64,000 nt of DNA. Source: Stomorhina lunata. Its lineage: Eukaryota > Arthropoda > Insecta > Diptera > Rhiniidae. The position numbers and the translations under genes were made by a program. A model generated the notes under the pieces. That model saw nothing but the letters and a program-made list of their open reading frames with translations. It did not search any database and was not told the DNA's origin. Each line of letters starts with the position of its first letter. Within the stretch, counting starts at the first letter, position 1. Below are positions 21,232 to 32,576 of this stretch, one piece after another. The stretch is from assembly GCA_933228675.1 (NCBI GenBank), contig OW121744.1, positions 57,369,775 to 57,433,774 of the forward strand, given 5' to 3'.

Positions 21232-22027
21232 TTATACCCTTCACCTCCATAGGTGGAAAGGGTATTATAAGTTTGTGCTGATGTATGTAACGCATAGAAA
21301 TATTTGTCTTAGACCCATCTTTAAGTATACCAATAAGATTAGAATCACTTTTTGAGTCGATTTAGCGATGTCCGTCCGTCTGGCTGGCTGGCTGGACCCC
21401 CATGTAAACATTGTAATCAAACTACAGGTAGCAATTCTAAAGATAATTTGATGAAATTTGGCACAGATAATTTTTTTGATAATGGGACTATGGCTATTGA
21501 AATTCGGCAAAATCGGGCCATTATTTATGATACCTCCCATAGGTCCCACTTCCCGGAATTGATATATTGGCCACAAAAATCAATATTTTTTCATGAAATT
21601 TTAAACGCATATAGCTTATGTAAACCTAAATCACTGTACAAAATTTCGTTGAAATCGGTATACATTTGGCCACAGCTCCCATACAAACTCTTCTCTCAAA
21701 ACGCTCTAAATGGGACAAAATTCACTAAAACGCTCCTAAATCCGAAGATAATGAGAATTTTAAGTTTATTTTTTGCATACATAATTTTTGTAAAAACTGT
21801 AATCAATTTACCAAATTTCGAGATAATCGGTCCATATTTGACCCTAGCTCTCATATAAGTCCAAATGACGGAAACAGGTTGAGTATTTAAGTTTTGAGAA
21901 AATGTTTGTATACTGGCAAAATTTAGCAAATATTTGTCTTTATACAGGAAAAAGAACACCTTTGGCCTTAGTGGTGAAGGGTATCGTATGGTCGGGCTCG
22001 ACCGACTATAGTACTTTTTTACTTGTT
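21232..22027 (-). mobile_element. DINE-like element inserted in a mariner-like relic
   Basis: Full copy in reverse orientation, with the GTCCGTCCGTCTGGCTGG tract at 21370-21395. Removing it rejoins the transposase reading across 21231/22028, which gives exact ends for the family: TTATACCC on one side and CTTACTTGTT on the other, in a run of T. Confidence 0.8.
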
Positions 22028-22205
22028 TTCTTTAGGGTTATGTTAAGTCACCATAATTAAACACCTGGAAATCAACATATGAAGAGTTTTTGACGAAATT
22101 CGGCAGCAAATGCTGCGAAAAGTTGCTGAATATGGATGTTTAAGATTGCGCCATCTAAGCGCCTGCCGTGGCGGCCACATGGCAGAAACCATATTTAAGC
22201 ATTAA
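22028..22205 (+). pseudogene. mariner-like transposase relic, 3' piece
   Basis: Continues the 20820-21231 relic: TTTCTTTAGGGTTATGTTAA would read FL-stop-GYVK, where relatives have FLWGYVK, so a Trp codon became TAG. The end reads like RQQMLRKVAEY and RLRHLSACRGGHMAETIFKH, typical of the C-terminus of this transposase group. Confidence 0.6.
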
Positions 22206-22515
22206 TTTCATATTAAGCCCTTTTTATTGTGTCACAACAAGATGACCTTTATCAACTTCCAAAGTTCGGAAGTTTCCATTGATCGACTCTTTATAAACAA
22301 AGCAAGCACATAACGTTCTAACATCAAAACGTTCTAAGTATGTCTGATAGATAAATAATAGAACCGGAACCTAAGAATAATGACTATTAAAGAAATGTTG
22401 GCCTCCTCGAGAAAAAAACATCGATATATCACACTTCAAGATCCGACTGTTAATACCGAAGATATAACGAAAAATGTATTTTGGCGACCCCAATGTGCGA
22501 CGAAAATTATAAAAA
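22206..22515. other. Unassigned stretch
   Basis: Contains an open frame (from 22380) that runs into the next DINE-like repeat; no family recognised, so not called as a gene. Confidence 0.4.
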
Positions 22516-24957
22516 AACAAGTAAGAGTGGTATATTCGGCTTTGCCGAATCTTGGATACCCTTCACCAATGGTGTTCCAAAAGTACTTAATGTAATTCGT
22601 AGCAATATTTGGTTATACTAGTATTATATGCAAAGAGTCTTTAAAATTAAGAGTCGGAAAACGAAAAGCTTTTCGGTGGCGTCATCATCTAGAATAGTTA
22701 TGCACCCAAAGGTTAGGTTGGGCAAGTGGCTGATGTCTAGGGAAGCTTCACTTGGGTTCTAAAGTGGTCCCTTTGTGAAAGATAATGATTACTAGACTAC
22801 AAGTAGAGAATGCATACTTAAGCCAGCCAGTAGCTTCGAAATAAAATAGACACATATTTTACGAACATTTAATGAAGTTCGATAGACCAGATAAACCATG
22901 CAGAAAAGATGCTTCAAAATGTAGATGCCCTTAGATTTGCAATAGCACATCGATTTGATGAAGTTTAAGTATTCTGACATGCAACCCAAAAACGCTGTGC
23001 CCAGTGAGGGTAGTGCACTTTAATTCGTACGAATTATCCAACTAGTAAAAGTTCTTGATTAGTTATGTAAAACTCTGAAGTTAGCGGACTGATTTAGGTC
23101 AAAGCTTTAACAATCATTGTCAATGTATACAAGCCTTAAAATTAAAGGGTATACACTCTTAGTTTTAGATACATACGTGAAATATATAGCTTTTGAATGG
23201 ATGGTTATCAGCTTTGTCGGAAAAGTTTACTTATTAATTTGAAGTTAGTTAATTAATTAAAATGAACACTTCATCAATAATATTTGGGATGTATAGTTCT
23301 TTCGATCTGTCCGATGGATGTTTGGAAAGTTTTGCTCTAGTTCTTTGTGCAATTTTAATGTGATTTAATTTATCAGCATTAAATCGATTCCCGGTCGGGT
23401 TTATATCGGAGATTTCACTAAATGTGAATAGAGCTCGCCCATTTTCAATATAGAACTTTTCAAGAGATCAGAAATACTTTTGTCAAATGTTGTCCCTCTA
23501 GAAAGTTTATTTTAGGCGCTATTGTCCTGAATATCAATATTGTACAACGTCTTTATACTAAATGTCATCATCGTATCTATTATAATTTGTCATTTATTAG
23601 CTACTAAGAGATTGCCTTAGGCGAAGTTATACGGGATCAATTGTCAAACGTGAACGGATTTCTCCCAATTGCAATTAAAAAATTTAAATTTTTGTTGATA
23701 TGTGAGATACTTACATACATATGTAGGTTTTGAACGGATATCATGTAATTAGCTGCATTTTTGTACTTCCTAGGAAGATTACCTATAATTTGATATATAA
23801 TACATTCTCAAATGTTATCATAATGTTCAAAAGTCAGACACAAAATTAAGATAAATGCAATGTGTCTGTCTGCTAAAACCAGATTTGTGGAGCTGAATTG
23901 TCCCACCCTGAATTTCAACATTGTCGATCAAAACACCATCGCTTAAACGCTAAATTATATCTACCACAAATTACAGAATGCATCAGGATTTAGGTAATCT
24001 CCTGCGAAGGACGCTATTAAACTTCATCAAAATAAACATCTGAGATATCGACAAAACAGGAGCTCCAAAAACTTGACTACAACAGAAAAAAGGACAGACA
24101 GGTTGACGGACGGACATGTAGACGGACAAACAAACAGACGGACGGACGGGCAAACAAACAGACGGATGGACAGACGGACGGAGGTCGCGAAATCGATTCT
24201 TGTGCCGATTCTGAGTTGATCGGTACAATTTGAATGGTATTCATAATCAGATTTGTGGAGTATATATATCAGATTTTAGAAAATCCTCCCATAAAGAATG
24301 ATGTCAAATTTCATCACAATCGGTCCATAAACACCTGAGATATCGCTTAAACAATACTTACAAAATGTAAACAAAATTTCTTAGACACGTACTTTGGGCA
24401 ATTTGCTGTACATCAAATGTAGTGTTATGGCGATATCTCAATTGTTTATAGACCGCTTTTGATAAAATTTAATAACGTGCTTGGTGGGGGAATTTCCTAA
24501 AATCTGATATAAAATGGATGTAGGTCCGTACTAAAGGAGGATAGTTTTTCCTATTTCTGCATTTCATTTTTTCAACAAACATTCTCTAATGTGTACTTTG
24601 GGCAATTTGCGATACATCAAATTCAGTGTTTTAGCGATATCTCAGTTGTTTATGGACCGATTTTGATAAAATTTTACAGAGTGCTTTGGGAAAATATTTC
24701 CTACAATCTGATATATAACATATTATCACATGTACACCAGGAGTATCTTTTTTCTCTTGTTATTTAAAAGTGTGTTTCAATCAAAAATTTTAAAATTTTC
24801 GTCTAATTTTTGGTATTTTTTCGATATTTTCGGTGTTTATAAACCGATTTTAATGAAATTTAATAGCGTTCATTGCGGGAGAATTTCCTAAAATCTGATA
24901 TATAATTTATGTAAGTCCATTCTCCAGGGGCTTCAGAAACTTGATTTCAACAGACAG

Positions 24958-24992
<35 letters not shown>

Positions 24993-25130
24993 GACATCGC
25001 TTAATCGATTCTCCTCCCGATTCTGAGTCGATCGGTATAATTTTTATGGGGTCTACGATCACTAATAAAAAAATTACAAACGGAATCACAAACTTATAAT
25101 ACCCTTTCACCTATTGGTGAAGGGTATAAA
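22516..25130 (+). mobile_element. Long DINE/mini-me-like composite repeat
   Basis: Starts AACAAGTAAGAGTGGTATAT followed by a stem-loop (TTCGGCTTTGCCGAA) and ACCCTTCACC. It ends CACCTATTGGTGAAGGGTAT. Two GACA/GACG tracts (about 24080-24182 and 24950-24996) and repeated ATATCTCAATTGTTTATGGA-like phrases suggest two diverged units, tandem or nested. Non-coding. Confidence 0.6.
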
Positions 25131-25155
25131 AATCAAAACTGCCATACATACATAT

Positions 25156-25401
25156 CGCACTTGTTCAGCAAGAGGATATTAACTCAAAATTTTTAAATTT
25201 TCACTTTTTAGAATAAATTAATGTGTAGTGGTCTTATCTACCCATTGTAAAAATCTGACATCATTTTCACTATAATTTCGCCAAAAAACTACAGTTTTAG
25301 CCCTCTTCTTTATATGAAAGTAGTAGTAAAATAAAATAGTTTTTTGACTCTACTGAAAATTTTAAAATTTTGAGTTAATACCCTCTTGTTGATCAAGTGC
25401 G
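25156..25401. mobile_element. CGCAC-ended MITE, copy 1
   Basis: Inverted ends CGCACTTGTTCAGCAAGAGG and its near complement, followed by TTAACTCAAAATTTT on both sides. 246 bp, non-coding. A related copy at 33524-33743 splits a tRNA-like module. Confidence 0.75.
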
Positions 25402-25403
25402 AT

Positions 25404-25447
25404 GAGGCCGTATGTTCCACTGGGAGTTAAGGATAACAGAAGAAGAA
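25404..25447 (+). mobile_element. 44-bp LINE 3' tail insertion with 13-bp target duplication
   Basis: The sequence GAGGCCGTATGTTCCACTGG through the GAAGAA end matches the last bases of the LINE at 56452-58008. It is flanked by perfect copies of GATCAAGTGCGAT (25391-25403 and 25448-25460). This is an extremely 5'-truncated LINE insertion into the end of the CGCAC MITE. Confidence 0.85.
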
Positions 25448-25460
25448 GATCAAGTGCGAT

Positions 25461-26454
25461 ATGTATGTAAGCTGGCAGATGACAGCACAAAATTACCAAT
25501 CTTGAATAGATCGCATAGATAAATTATCAGTTGAAAGCGAGTATGCAAATGTATCTATTGCCTGCCTCTCATGACAAGATATTCTTAAAACTGTTGGGTT
25601 GTATATCGCAGATTCATATTTAGTTTTATTTTGCATTTTTTTAATTTAGTTAATATTTCTGTTGTTGGCGTTCTTTTCTTAGTATGTGTGGATATACATA
25701 TGCATATATTCCAGAGTTGTGTACAGTGTTGCCAGTTTTGTATTTTAAAATTTTATTGTTTTTTACTTCACATTTTCAGGTACTACATTTTTGTTTATTT
25801 CTCTAGACTTTTTTGACAGTCAATTTATTAATATTAGTCTATTGATTTAAGATCATTATTAAAAAAGCTAAAATGTGCCTCAGCACTTTTGACTTTTTTT
25901 AAATTAACATTTGGCTGTGAATCTATTGGATCATAAATCTAATGAAAATCTATAATATATCCTCTAATCCGCTTGCGTCAATTGCGGTTGCTCAATTGAT
26001 TTTTAAAAAACCAAAATTTTTAAGTTTGTTGCAAAATTACCTGGCAACACTGTTTTTTTTTCTCAACAGCTTTAAGATAAATTGTTGTTTTAAATTTTAA
26101 AAAAATCAGCAGCGAATGCGTCGTTCGTTGGTGTTTTGTGTTACTTTGGATGATGTGAGCCATCATATGTAATAGATGATTCATCGGTATTAAAAATAAA
26201 GCTTTGGTTTTTCTCAAATTCTCGTTGCCCTACCCTGTGAAATGAAGTATTACAGAATATTTAAATTGGTTGTATCTTAAACACTTTTACAAAAACAAAC
26301 CAAAACTCCAACAAATTAAAATGAATTCAGATTTAGATCTTTACGAGCTTACTTGGATCTAAAACTATGAGATAAATACTGTAGATCAATACGTTATAAC
26401 GACGATAGAATTGAATTAATTTTTTTTTATTAAAAGAAGCGATTTGGGCGATGC
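25461..26454. other. Unassigned AT-rich stretch
   Basis: No gene or repeat family recognised. Confidence 0.5.
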
Positions 26455-26790
26455 AGGGGATGCAGGGGATGTTGGATGCCAAACAACGGTTCTGATTGAT
26501 CATAAGCAAAGACTTATCTTAGTTATCCTTCATCTCAACAGTGGGCACTGACCTCCTCGTGGTATCACCTGGTGAACTACGTTAACACAAATTAATATAG
26601 TTTGCTTGTGTCGCGAGTTCTCTCATAAGAACGATATTAGAAGAGGACGTCCGAAACTTCGGCCTACGAATTTGGAGAATATTAACAAAAGAATGAAGAG
26701 CATGGAATTCTAAATTATGCTCGGCCTTTAACCTTAACAGGTTGTAAATACAGGACATTAAGGCAAGTAAGTAAGGTCACCGCATCACCA
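26455..26790 (+). pseudogene. LINE 3' end fragment
   Basis: Shares GGGGATGTTGGAT, CATCTCAACAGTGGGCACTG and, further on, AGAAGAGGACGTCCGAAACT and TTAACAGGTTGTAAATA with fragments at 5570-6060, 32030-32265, 38490-38620 and 61850-62310. GRPKL-like coding remains just before the 3' UTR. Too degraded to encode protein. Confidence 0.55.
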
Positions 26791-27199
26791 AGACACCAAA
26801 AGGTGACCTATATTACAGCTGCCATGCAAGTTGACACAAATTTGGTTGACATGGGTGTCTCCTAATCAGATAACAAAAAATCAGATAGATCATACTGTAG
26901 TAGACGGAAGATACTCATCAAGTGTATTGGATGTGCGGTCAATTCAATAATGTGCGCCGCACTGCCACTGCTGAAAAAAACTGTAGTCTACAGGGCTACT
27001 CTGCAATCAGTACTTACGCATCAAACTTCAGAAATGTAATATCTTTCTTACCTTTCGATATTATCGAGAGAAAAGAAAGAAAAACGCCTATTCCGAAGGA
27101 GAAATTGACGAGACGAAAATATAGATTTATAAAAGTCGAAATGAAGTACCAAAAAGTTAAACAGCAAACGGCTAGTTTTGTCAATTGTATCTCCTTCTG
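26791..27199. other. Unassigned, perhaps upstream LINE sequence
   Basis: A 93-codon open frame (26922-27203) lies here; it is lysine- and arginine-rich without a recognisable domain. It directly precedes LINE coding remains, so it may be degraded LINE sequence. Confidence 0.35.
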
Positions 27200-28010
27200 T
27201 TAGAACGTACAAGGAAAACTGGTGACAGATACATAAAGCGTACTCAAACTATGGAAGGAGCTCTTTTGGAAATTGCTGGTATCAAATGTAAGCGACCAAG
27301 ATGACACGCCTGAACAAATCATTGATGGCGGCGCTATATGTCCACCACCCAACCAAAGTGAGGTTGCGGTGGGATGTTTTGCCAGCCGAGCTTTTCAATG
27401 CCGGAGGTGATGAGTTGATTATGTGTGTGTTCCAGCTTATAAAAACCATATGGTAAGAATAACGTTACGAACGAAGGTGGAAGATATTAACTGATAGAAC
27501 CTCAGTCCATGATAAGTAAACGGGGTTTCAGCAAGCCGATAGTTTGTCATGCGATCTCAATATTCAGTTAGAGAAAAACCTGAGAGATGCTGCTGTTAAT
27601 ACAACTAGAACAATTTTCAATAGAAAACATATGCTACTCGCGTTTTCGATGTCATTAATATCATGGGACTCACATTGCGCGAGGTGAACAGAAGCTATTT
27701 TGGCCTAAGCAGGCAGCTAAGAAATAAAGCTCTCTATGTAAGTACTAAAATTAAGCTCTATAAAACGCTTATACTAACCATGTTATTATATGGTGCTGAA
27801 TCATGGGCACTTGCATAGGTAGATGAAGCTATTCTCGGAATTTTTGAGAGAAAAATTCTACAAAAAATCTTTGGACCAGTATGCGTCAACAATGAATATC
27901 GGCTGCGTTGGCTAGGACATGTTGTGCGAATGAACGAAAATACTCCATCAAGCAAAATGTTTGAAAATGTTCACAAGGGAACTCTTAGAAGAGGACGTCC
28001 GATACTTCGA
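27200..28010 (+). pseudogene. LINE reverse transcriptase relic
   Basis: Broken plus-strand frames read like a non-LTR RT ORF2: LPAELFNAGGDELIMCVFQL around 27385-27450, QQADSLSCDL around 27535, then NRSYFGLSRQLRNKALYVST, TMLLYGAESWALA, VDEAILGIFERKILQKIFGP, LRWLGHVVRMNEN and RRGRPILRWKDQE. The RT palm with its catalytic YxDD appears deleted between the second and third blocks. It matches the more complete minus-strand relic at 38490-39760. Its end is duplicated at 28746-28860. Confidence 0.8.
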
Positions 28011-28225
28011 TGGAAAGACCAAGAGTTAGTGGAGCATAGGGCCTCAATGATAAATAAATATTAAAAAGTCTGAAGGATATTAAAAAGTGGGTAATCATGG
28101 ACCTATAGCGCTTGCTGTTGAGAAATCACTTGCCGCCTCGTTCTTAAATTAAATATGAACAAGACCAAATATTTCACTGTAACAGTGACTATTCGAGAAC
28201 AATTATTTGTTCTTTATGCGATATC

Positions 28226-28279
28226 AATCGTACCAAATTTTAGAATTATTCTAACATAATTCTAAAAATTGGTACGATT
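28226..28279. repeat. 54-nt hairpin, unit 1
   Basis: AATCGTACCAAATTTTAGAA pairs with the complementary right arm around a short loop (one extra mismatch). Repeated at 29029-29082. Confidence 0.8.
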
Positions 28280-28327
28280 CAATTTTAATTTTGATAAGAC
28301 TTTTTTTAAAGACAAATAACACTCAGT

Positions 28328-28637
28328 GAACCACCGTGGTATAGCGGGTTAGTAATTTCGCCTAGCATACCAAAGATCCCAAGTTCGATCCGCAGCCAGA
28401 CCCAGTTGAAAAAATAAAATTTCCAAAAAAGCGCTTCACCTAATAACTCAGCTAGCCACTGGTTATTGAGTATTAGGCTATGTAAAACTTCTCTAATTAA
28501 TGCATTTGTCGTTCGAAGCCGGATTTAAAACGTAGGTCCCTTTCAATGAGTCTAAAAATAGAATCGGATGCAGCTCATTGTCTGAGAGAAGTACCCCTTG
28601 TTCCAATTGGAATGTCGTGAGAATTATGTATGTATGT
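28328..28637 (+). mobile_element. tRNA-derived SINE, copy 3
   Basis: Full-length copy with the tRNA-like head (TGGTATAGCGGG, AAGTTCGATCC). The tail is (TATG)n rather than (TA)n. AACACTCAGT before (28318-28327) and after (28638-28647) is a 10-bp target duplication. Confidence 0.85.
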
Positions 28638-29028
28638 AACACTCAGTCAAATACTAAAAAAGTTTGGGACATCAAACTAAAAAGTTTTACTGTTGTGTAT
28701 TGCACTAAGATCCCATTTTATTACAATTATTTTTTATTGTAATAAAATACTCCATCAAGCAAAATGTTTGAAAATTTTCACAAGGGAACTCTTAGAAGAG
28801 GACGTCCGAAACTTCGATAGAAAGACCAAGACCCAGTGGAGCATAGGGCCTCAATGATAAATATTAAAAAGTCTGAAGGATATTAAAAAGTGGGTAATCA
28901 TCGACCTATAGCGCTTGCTGTTGAGAAATCACTTGCCGCCTCGTTCTTAAAATAAATATGAACAAGACCAAATATTTCACTGTAACAGTGACTATTCGAG
29001 AACAATTATTTGTTCTTTATACGATATC

Positions 29029-29082
29029 AATCGTACCAAATTTTAGAATTATTCTAACATAATTCTAAAATTTGGTATGATT
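29029..29082. repeat. 54-nt hairpin, unit 2
   Basis: Second copy of the 28226-28279 hairpin within the tandem duplication; stem of about 23 bp. Confidence 0.8.
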
Positions 29083-29129
29083 CAATTTCAATTTTGATAA
29101 GTCTTTTTTTACAGAGAAAAACACTCAGT

Positions 29130-29437
29130 GAACCACCGTGGTATTGCGGGTTAGTAATTTCGCCTAGCATACCAAAGATCGCAAGTTCGATCCGCGGCCA
29201 GAGCCACTTGAAAAAATAAAATTTCCAAAAAAGCGCTTCACCTAATAACTCAGCTAGCCACTGGTTATTGAGTATTAGGCTATGTAAAACTTCTCTAACT
29301 AATGCATTTGTCGTTCGGAGCCGGCGTTAAAACGTAGGTCCCTTTCAATGAGTCTAAAAATAGAATCGGATGCAGCTCATTGTCTGAGAGAAGTACCCCT
29401 TGTTCCAATTGGAATGTCATGAGAATTATGTATGTAG
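29130..29437 (+). mobile_element. tRNA-derived SINE, copy 4 (duplicated with its flanks)
   Basis: Same SINE and flanking CACTCAGT as copy 3, so it arose by segmental duplication rather than a separate insertion. Confidence 0.85.
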
Positions 29438-29509
29438 CACTCAGTCAAATACTAGCTATATAATTCTATAAACGAATTGGGGTACAGTACTTTCTCGATA
29501 ATCCGGACA

Positions 29510-29765
29510 GAGGTCTCATGTTCGATCCCCGGCCAGAGCCACTTGAAAAAATAAAATTTCCAAAAAGGCGCTTCACCTAATAACTCAGCTAGCCACTGGT
29601 TATTGAGTATTAGGCTGTGTAAAACTTCTCTAACTAATGCATTTGTCCTTCGAAGCCGGAGTTAAAACAAGGTCCCTTTCAATGAGTCTAAAAATGCAGC
29701 TCATTGTCTGAGAGAAGTACCCCTTGTTCCAATTGAAATGTCGTGACAATTATGTATGTATGTAA
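29510..29765 (+). mobile_element. tRNA-derived SINE, copy 5, head truncated
   Basis: Begins within the B-box region (TGTTCGATCCCCGGCCAG) and continues through the body to a (TATG)n tail, with two small internal deletions. Confidence 0.8.
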
Positions 29766-29790
29766 CATTCAGTCAAATACTAGCTATACA

Positions 29791-31720
29791 ATTCTATAAA
29801 TAAATTGGGCAACCTTCTTTTGAAAAGGAATAGTAAGGAGATAAAAGGTGATGAAAAGAAAAGCAGTAGATCCAAGTCCATAATGATTTTGCAAGACCGA
29901 CTAACAGATGTAGCTTCAATTAGATAACCATTATCACTGACACTTTTCAATAGGATTCAAGTAAACAAATTTTAAAAAGGTTTTTCAAAAAAATTTGGAA
30001 CATCAAACTAAAAAGTTTTACTGTTGTGTATTGTACTAAGATCCCAATTTATTACAATTGTAATTGTAATAAATAGTTTTTTGATAGAACCGAAAAAATG
30101 TTGGTGGGGATAACTTTCCTCGACGCGTTTCGATGGTTGGTTGGGCCATTTCTTCAGGAGGATTATCCCTAATTCTAGACAGAGCGAAAACCACACATTA
30201 TATCTTATTTGCGCGATAGAATAAATACGAATTATTGTAATTGCAAGTAAGATTTAATAAAACCCTTAATCTCGTTGGTGTCTAGGTTGAGTTGATAATC
30301 GTCGATCTATAGCTCTTGCCGTTGACAAAGTTGTTCTTAAAAAAATATGGAACAATGACTCCGCCAGACTGAAATTCACGATAACAGTGACTTTTTGAGA
30401 TGCTTTGCATGTTTTTTGAAATTATGCTATTGGTATCGTATGAAATGTTTTCCACATACCCATTCCTCTTGCAATTGGCTGAATATGATAGAATATACAA
30501 TTATAAAACATTTTTATTCGTTGGACGCATTCTTAAAGGCTATATCCAATCATAATGATTTTGTAAGACAGATTGACTAAACGACAACTAATTTCACAAA
30601 TGAAGCTTTAACGATTATCAACTGTTAAAGTTTGGTTCCGTAGGCCCTATTGGAAGAGCCTTTATAATAAGAATCGAATGAACAACTTTAAATTGTATTT
30701 TACATGTGAACTTTAATGACGCCAGCTTCATAAAACACTTACGATGAAAAAAGTGAGACATATAGAAAGATATCGTAGGGTAAAAACTGATCATAAACTG
30801 CAGCACGTACCTATATTATACACTTATAGACATAAAGATATTCGTATGTATATTTTCCTATAATTTATGTGCATCCAAGTAAATTTCTTTGAATTTTGTC
30901 TACCTTTTGTGGTTTAGATTTCAATATAAAATGATTCTTCGAAGTTTTTTTTTTTTAGTAAAAAATCAGATACAAAAAAAATCTTACAGATCTTAAGTTT
31001 CTTACAACAGATTTTACAGTTGTTTCAATAAAAAGAGCACAAAAGAGAAATCAATTTTGAAGGTGCTCTTGGAAATAAGAAACTTTGAGTTAAATTCAAA
31101 AATGAACTTAGTTTAGAAAAGAGAGACAGACTTTGTACATGAATTGAGTCTTGAGTCTTTGGAACCCCGCGACCAACATTGACTCTTTGCAACCTTAGGT
31201 TTTGTTTTAAGTACAAAACTCGTTCGTAATAGATATAATAATAATTTTGCCTGATGTTTTTGTTTGGATTTTGTTTTGGTCTGACGTTGAAGTTCAACTC
31301 GTTGTCGTGTAGTTTTGTTGGATAATGAATGTTTCAAATGGTTAGACAAGACCTTGAAATAATTTTCTTTTTTTTTTTTGTTGTTTCGTTTTCATTATTA
31401 CTATTAGGTATAAGTATTGTTGTAATTTAGTAGTATTTACTTTGCCGTTTTTTATGTTTTTTTTTTTTTAACTTATGTACGAATGGATGGTTGGATGTAT
31501 GAAATTTTATTGTTATTATGTTTTCAAAGTGCACGATTCGAAAAATTGTTCACTTAAAAATACAACAAAAATATTCGAAAATTATTTTTTGTTCTTTTCA
31601 ACGTCATAATAACTCAACATGACATACTCTATACAACGTTTCTACGTAAATAAATTCAGACTCACATTCATACATACATTTCGTACTATTTATGTAATCA
31701 GATATTTAAAAGAATAACTT
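29791..31720. other. Unassigned stretch
   Basis: 29985-30065 repeats the segment at 28665-28740 (AACATCAAACTAAAAAGTTT), and 30290-30420 is a diverged echo of 28890-29010, so the left part belongs to the same duplicated neighbourhood. 30900-31720 shows no repeat family; open frames on the minus strand (31025-31349) have no recognisable domain. Confidence 0.45.
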
Positions 31721-32029
31721 CCCAGCAAAACTTTGGTAATGGCAAGTACTCTGGTAACTGGTTTCCTTGTAATGTCTACAACATACCCTCCAAATAACTA
31801 AAAAGTTATTACAGAAGTACTTATTTGTAATTAAAATGGTTATTTGGACTGAATGGCCCAAGTTCGAATCCCACCAAGACCAACAATTTAAAATTTTTTT
31901 TTTTTTTATTAAAAAAGTCTTTTTAAATGATTTTTTAATTTTAAGAACTTAAATATTACCTTCTGTAAAAAAATTTTGGAAAACTAACTCACGGTAATGA
32001 AAAAACACTATCATGAGTTAATTTTGATT

Positions 32030-32265
32030 ATGTAGGCGATGTTGGATACCAATCAGAACCGTGTTTGGTTCTGATTGGTCTTAACTTGGTAAGCCCAGAC
32101 ATATTTTGGTCATTCTTTATCTCAACAGTGGACTATAAAACAACAGCTTGACCTAGAAAATTGTAGAATATTTACACAAGATCAAAGTCCACGGAATTCT
32201 AAAGTATGCTCGGACTTTGACCTTATCAGGTTGTAACTATAGGCCATTAAAGTAAGTAAGAGTCA
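32030..32265 (+). pseudogene. LINE 3' end fragment carried in CCCAG copy 2
   Basis: Same segment as at 5570-6060 in reverse, with GGTCTTAACTTGGTAAGCCC and TTATCAGGTTGTAACTAT. Confidence 0.55.
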
Positions 32266-32505
32266 ATGTTATATAAAAACTTATACAAAAAGGAAGATTA
32301 AAATTGTTTAAGTTTTAAAATAATTAAAAAAAACTTCTTTATTGTTTACTATTATTAAACGTTTACAAAAAATCATATAGAAATATTTTTCCAAAAATTA
32401 CAACAAAGCAAAAAAATCAGGGGAAACAAAGTTATTGTCACATGATTTTGGATCTAAAAATAAAAATTGTATATATTAATTATAAGCTGCTAAGTTTTCA
32501 ACATA

Positions 32506-32576
32506 TGAAGTAGCTCAATGGAAGAGTCTCCGCCTAGCACTCGTAGGGGTCTGGGTTCGAGCCCCCATGGGGGCAT
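32506..32576 (+). other. tRNA-like Pol III promoter module
   Basis: TAGCTCAATGG (A box) and GGTTCGAGCCC (B box) at tRNA spacing, then CCCATGGGGGCAT. The acceptor ends do not pair, so it is not a functional tRNA. Conserved with 5303-5370. Confidence 0.6.

Larger units (their letters stand above)
27925..29790. repeat. Tandem segmental duplication, about 0.8-kb unit
   Basis: The block from AATACTCCATCAAGCAAAAT (27938) through the LINE end, a 54-bp hairpin and a SINE recurs from 28747, and a third partial unit (SINE part plus ATTCTATAAA flank) is at 29510-29790. Copies differ at scattered sites. Because the SINE and its flanks are duplicated together, the duplication came after the SINE insertion. 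Confidence 0.8.

Noticed and set aside
22380..22595. 71-codon open frame
   Set aside because: Its second half is DINE-like repeat sequence; no domain in the first half.
31025..31349. Overlapping minus-strand frames of 90 and 78 codons
   Set aside because: Two frames overlap in different phases, basic and low-complexity, with no start context or domain to favour either.
32506..32576. Functional tRNA gene
   Set aside because: A- and B-box matches are good, but the ends cannot form an acceptor stem and the same module recurs inside mobile elements.
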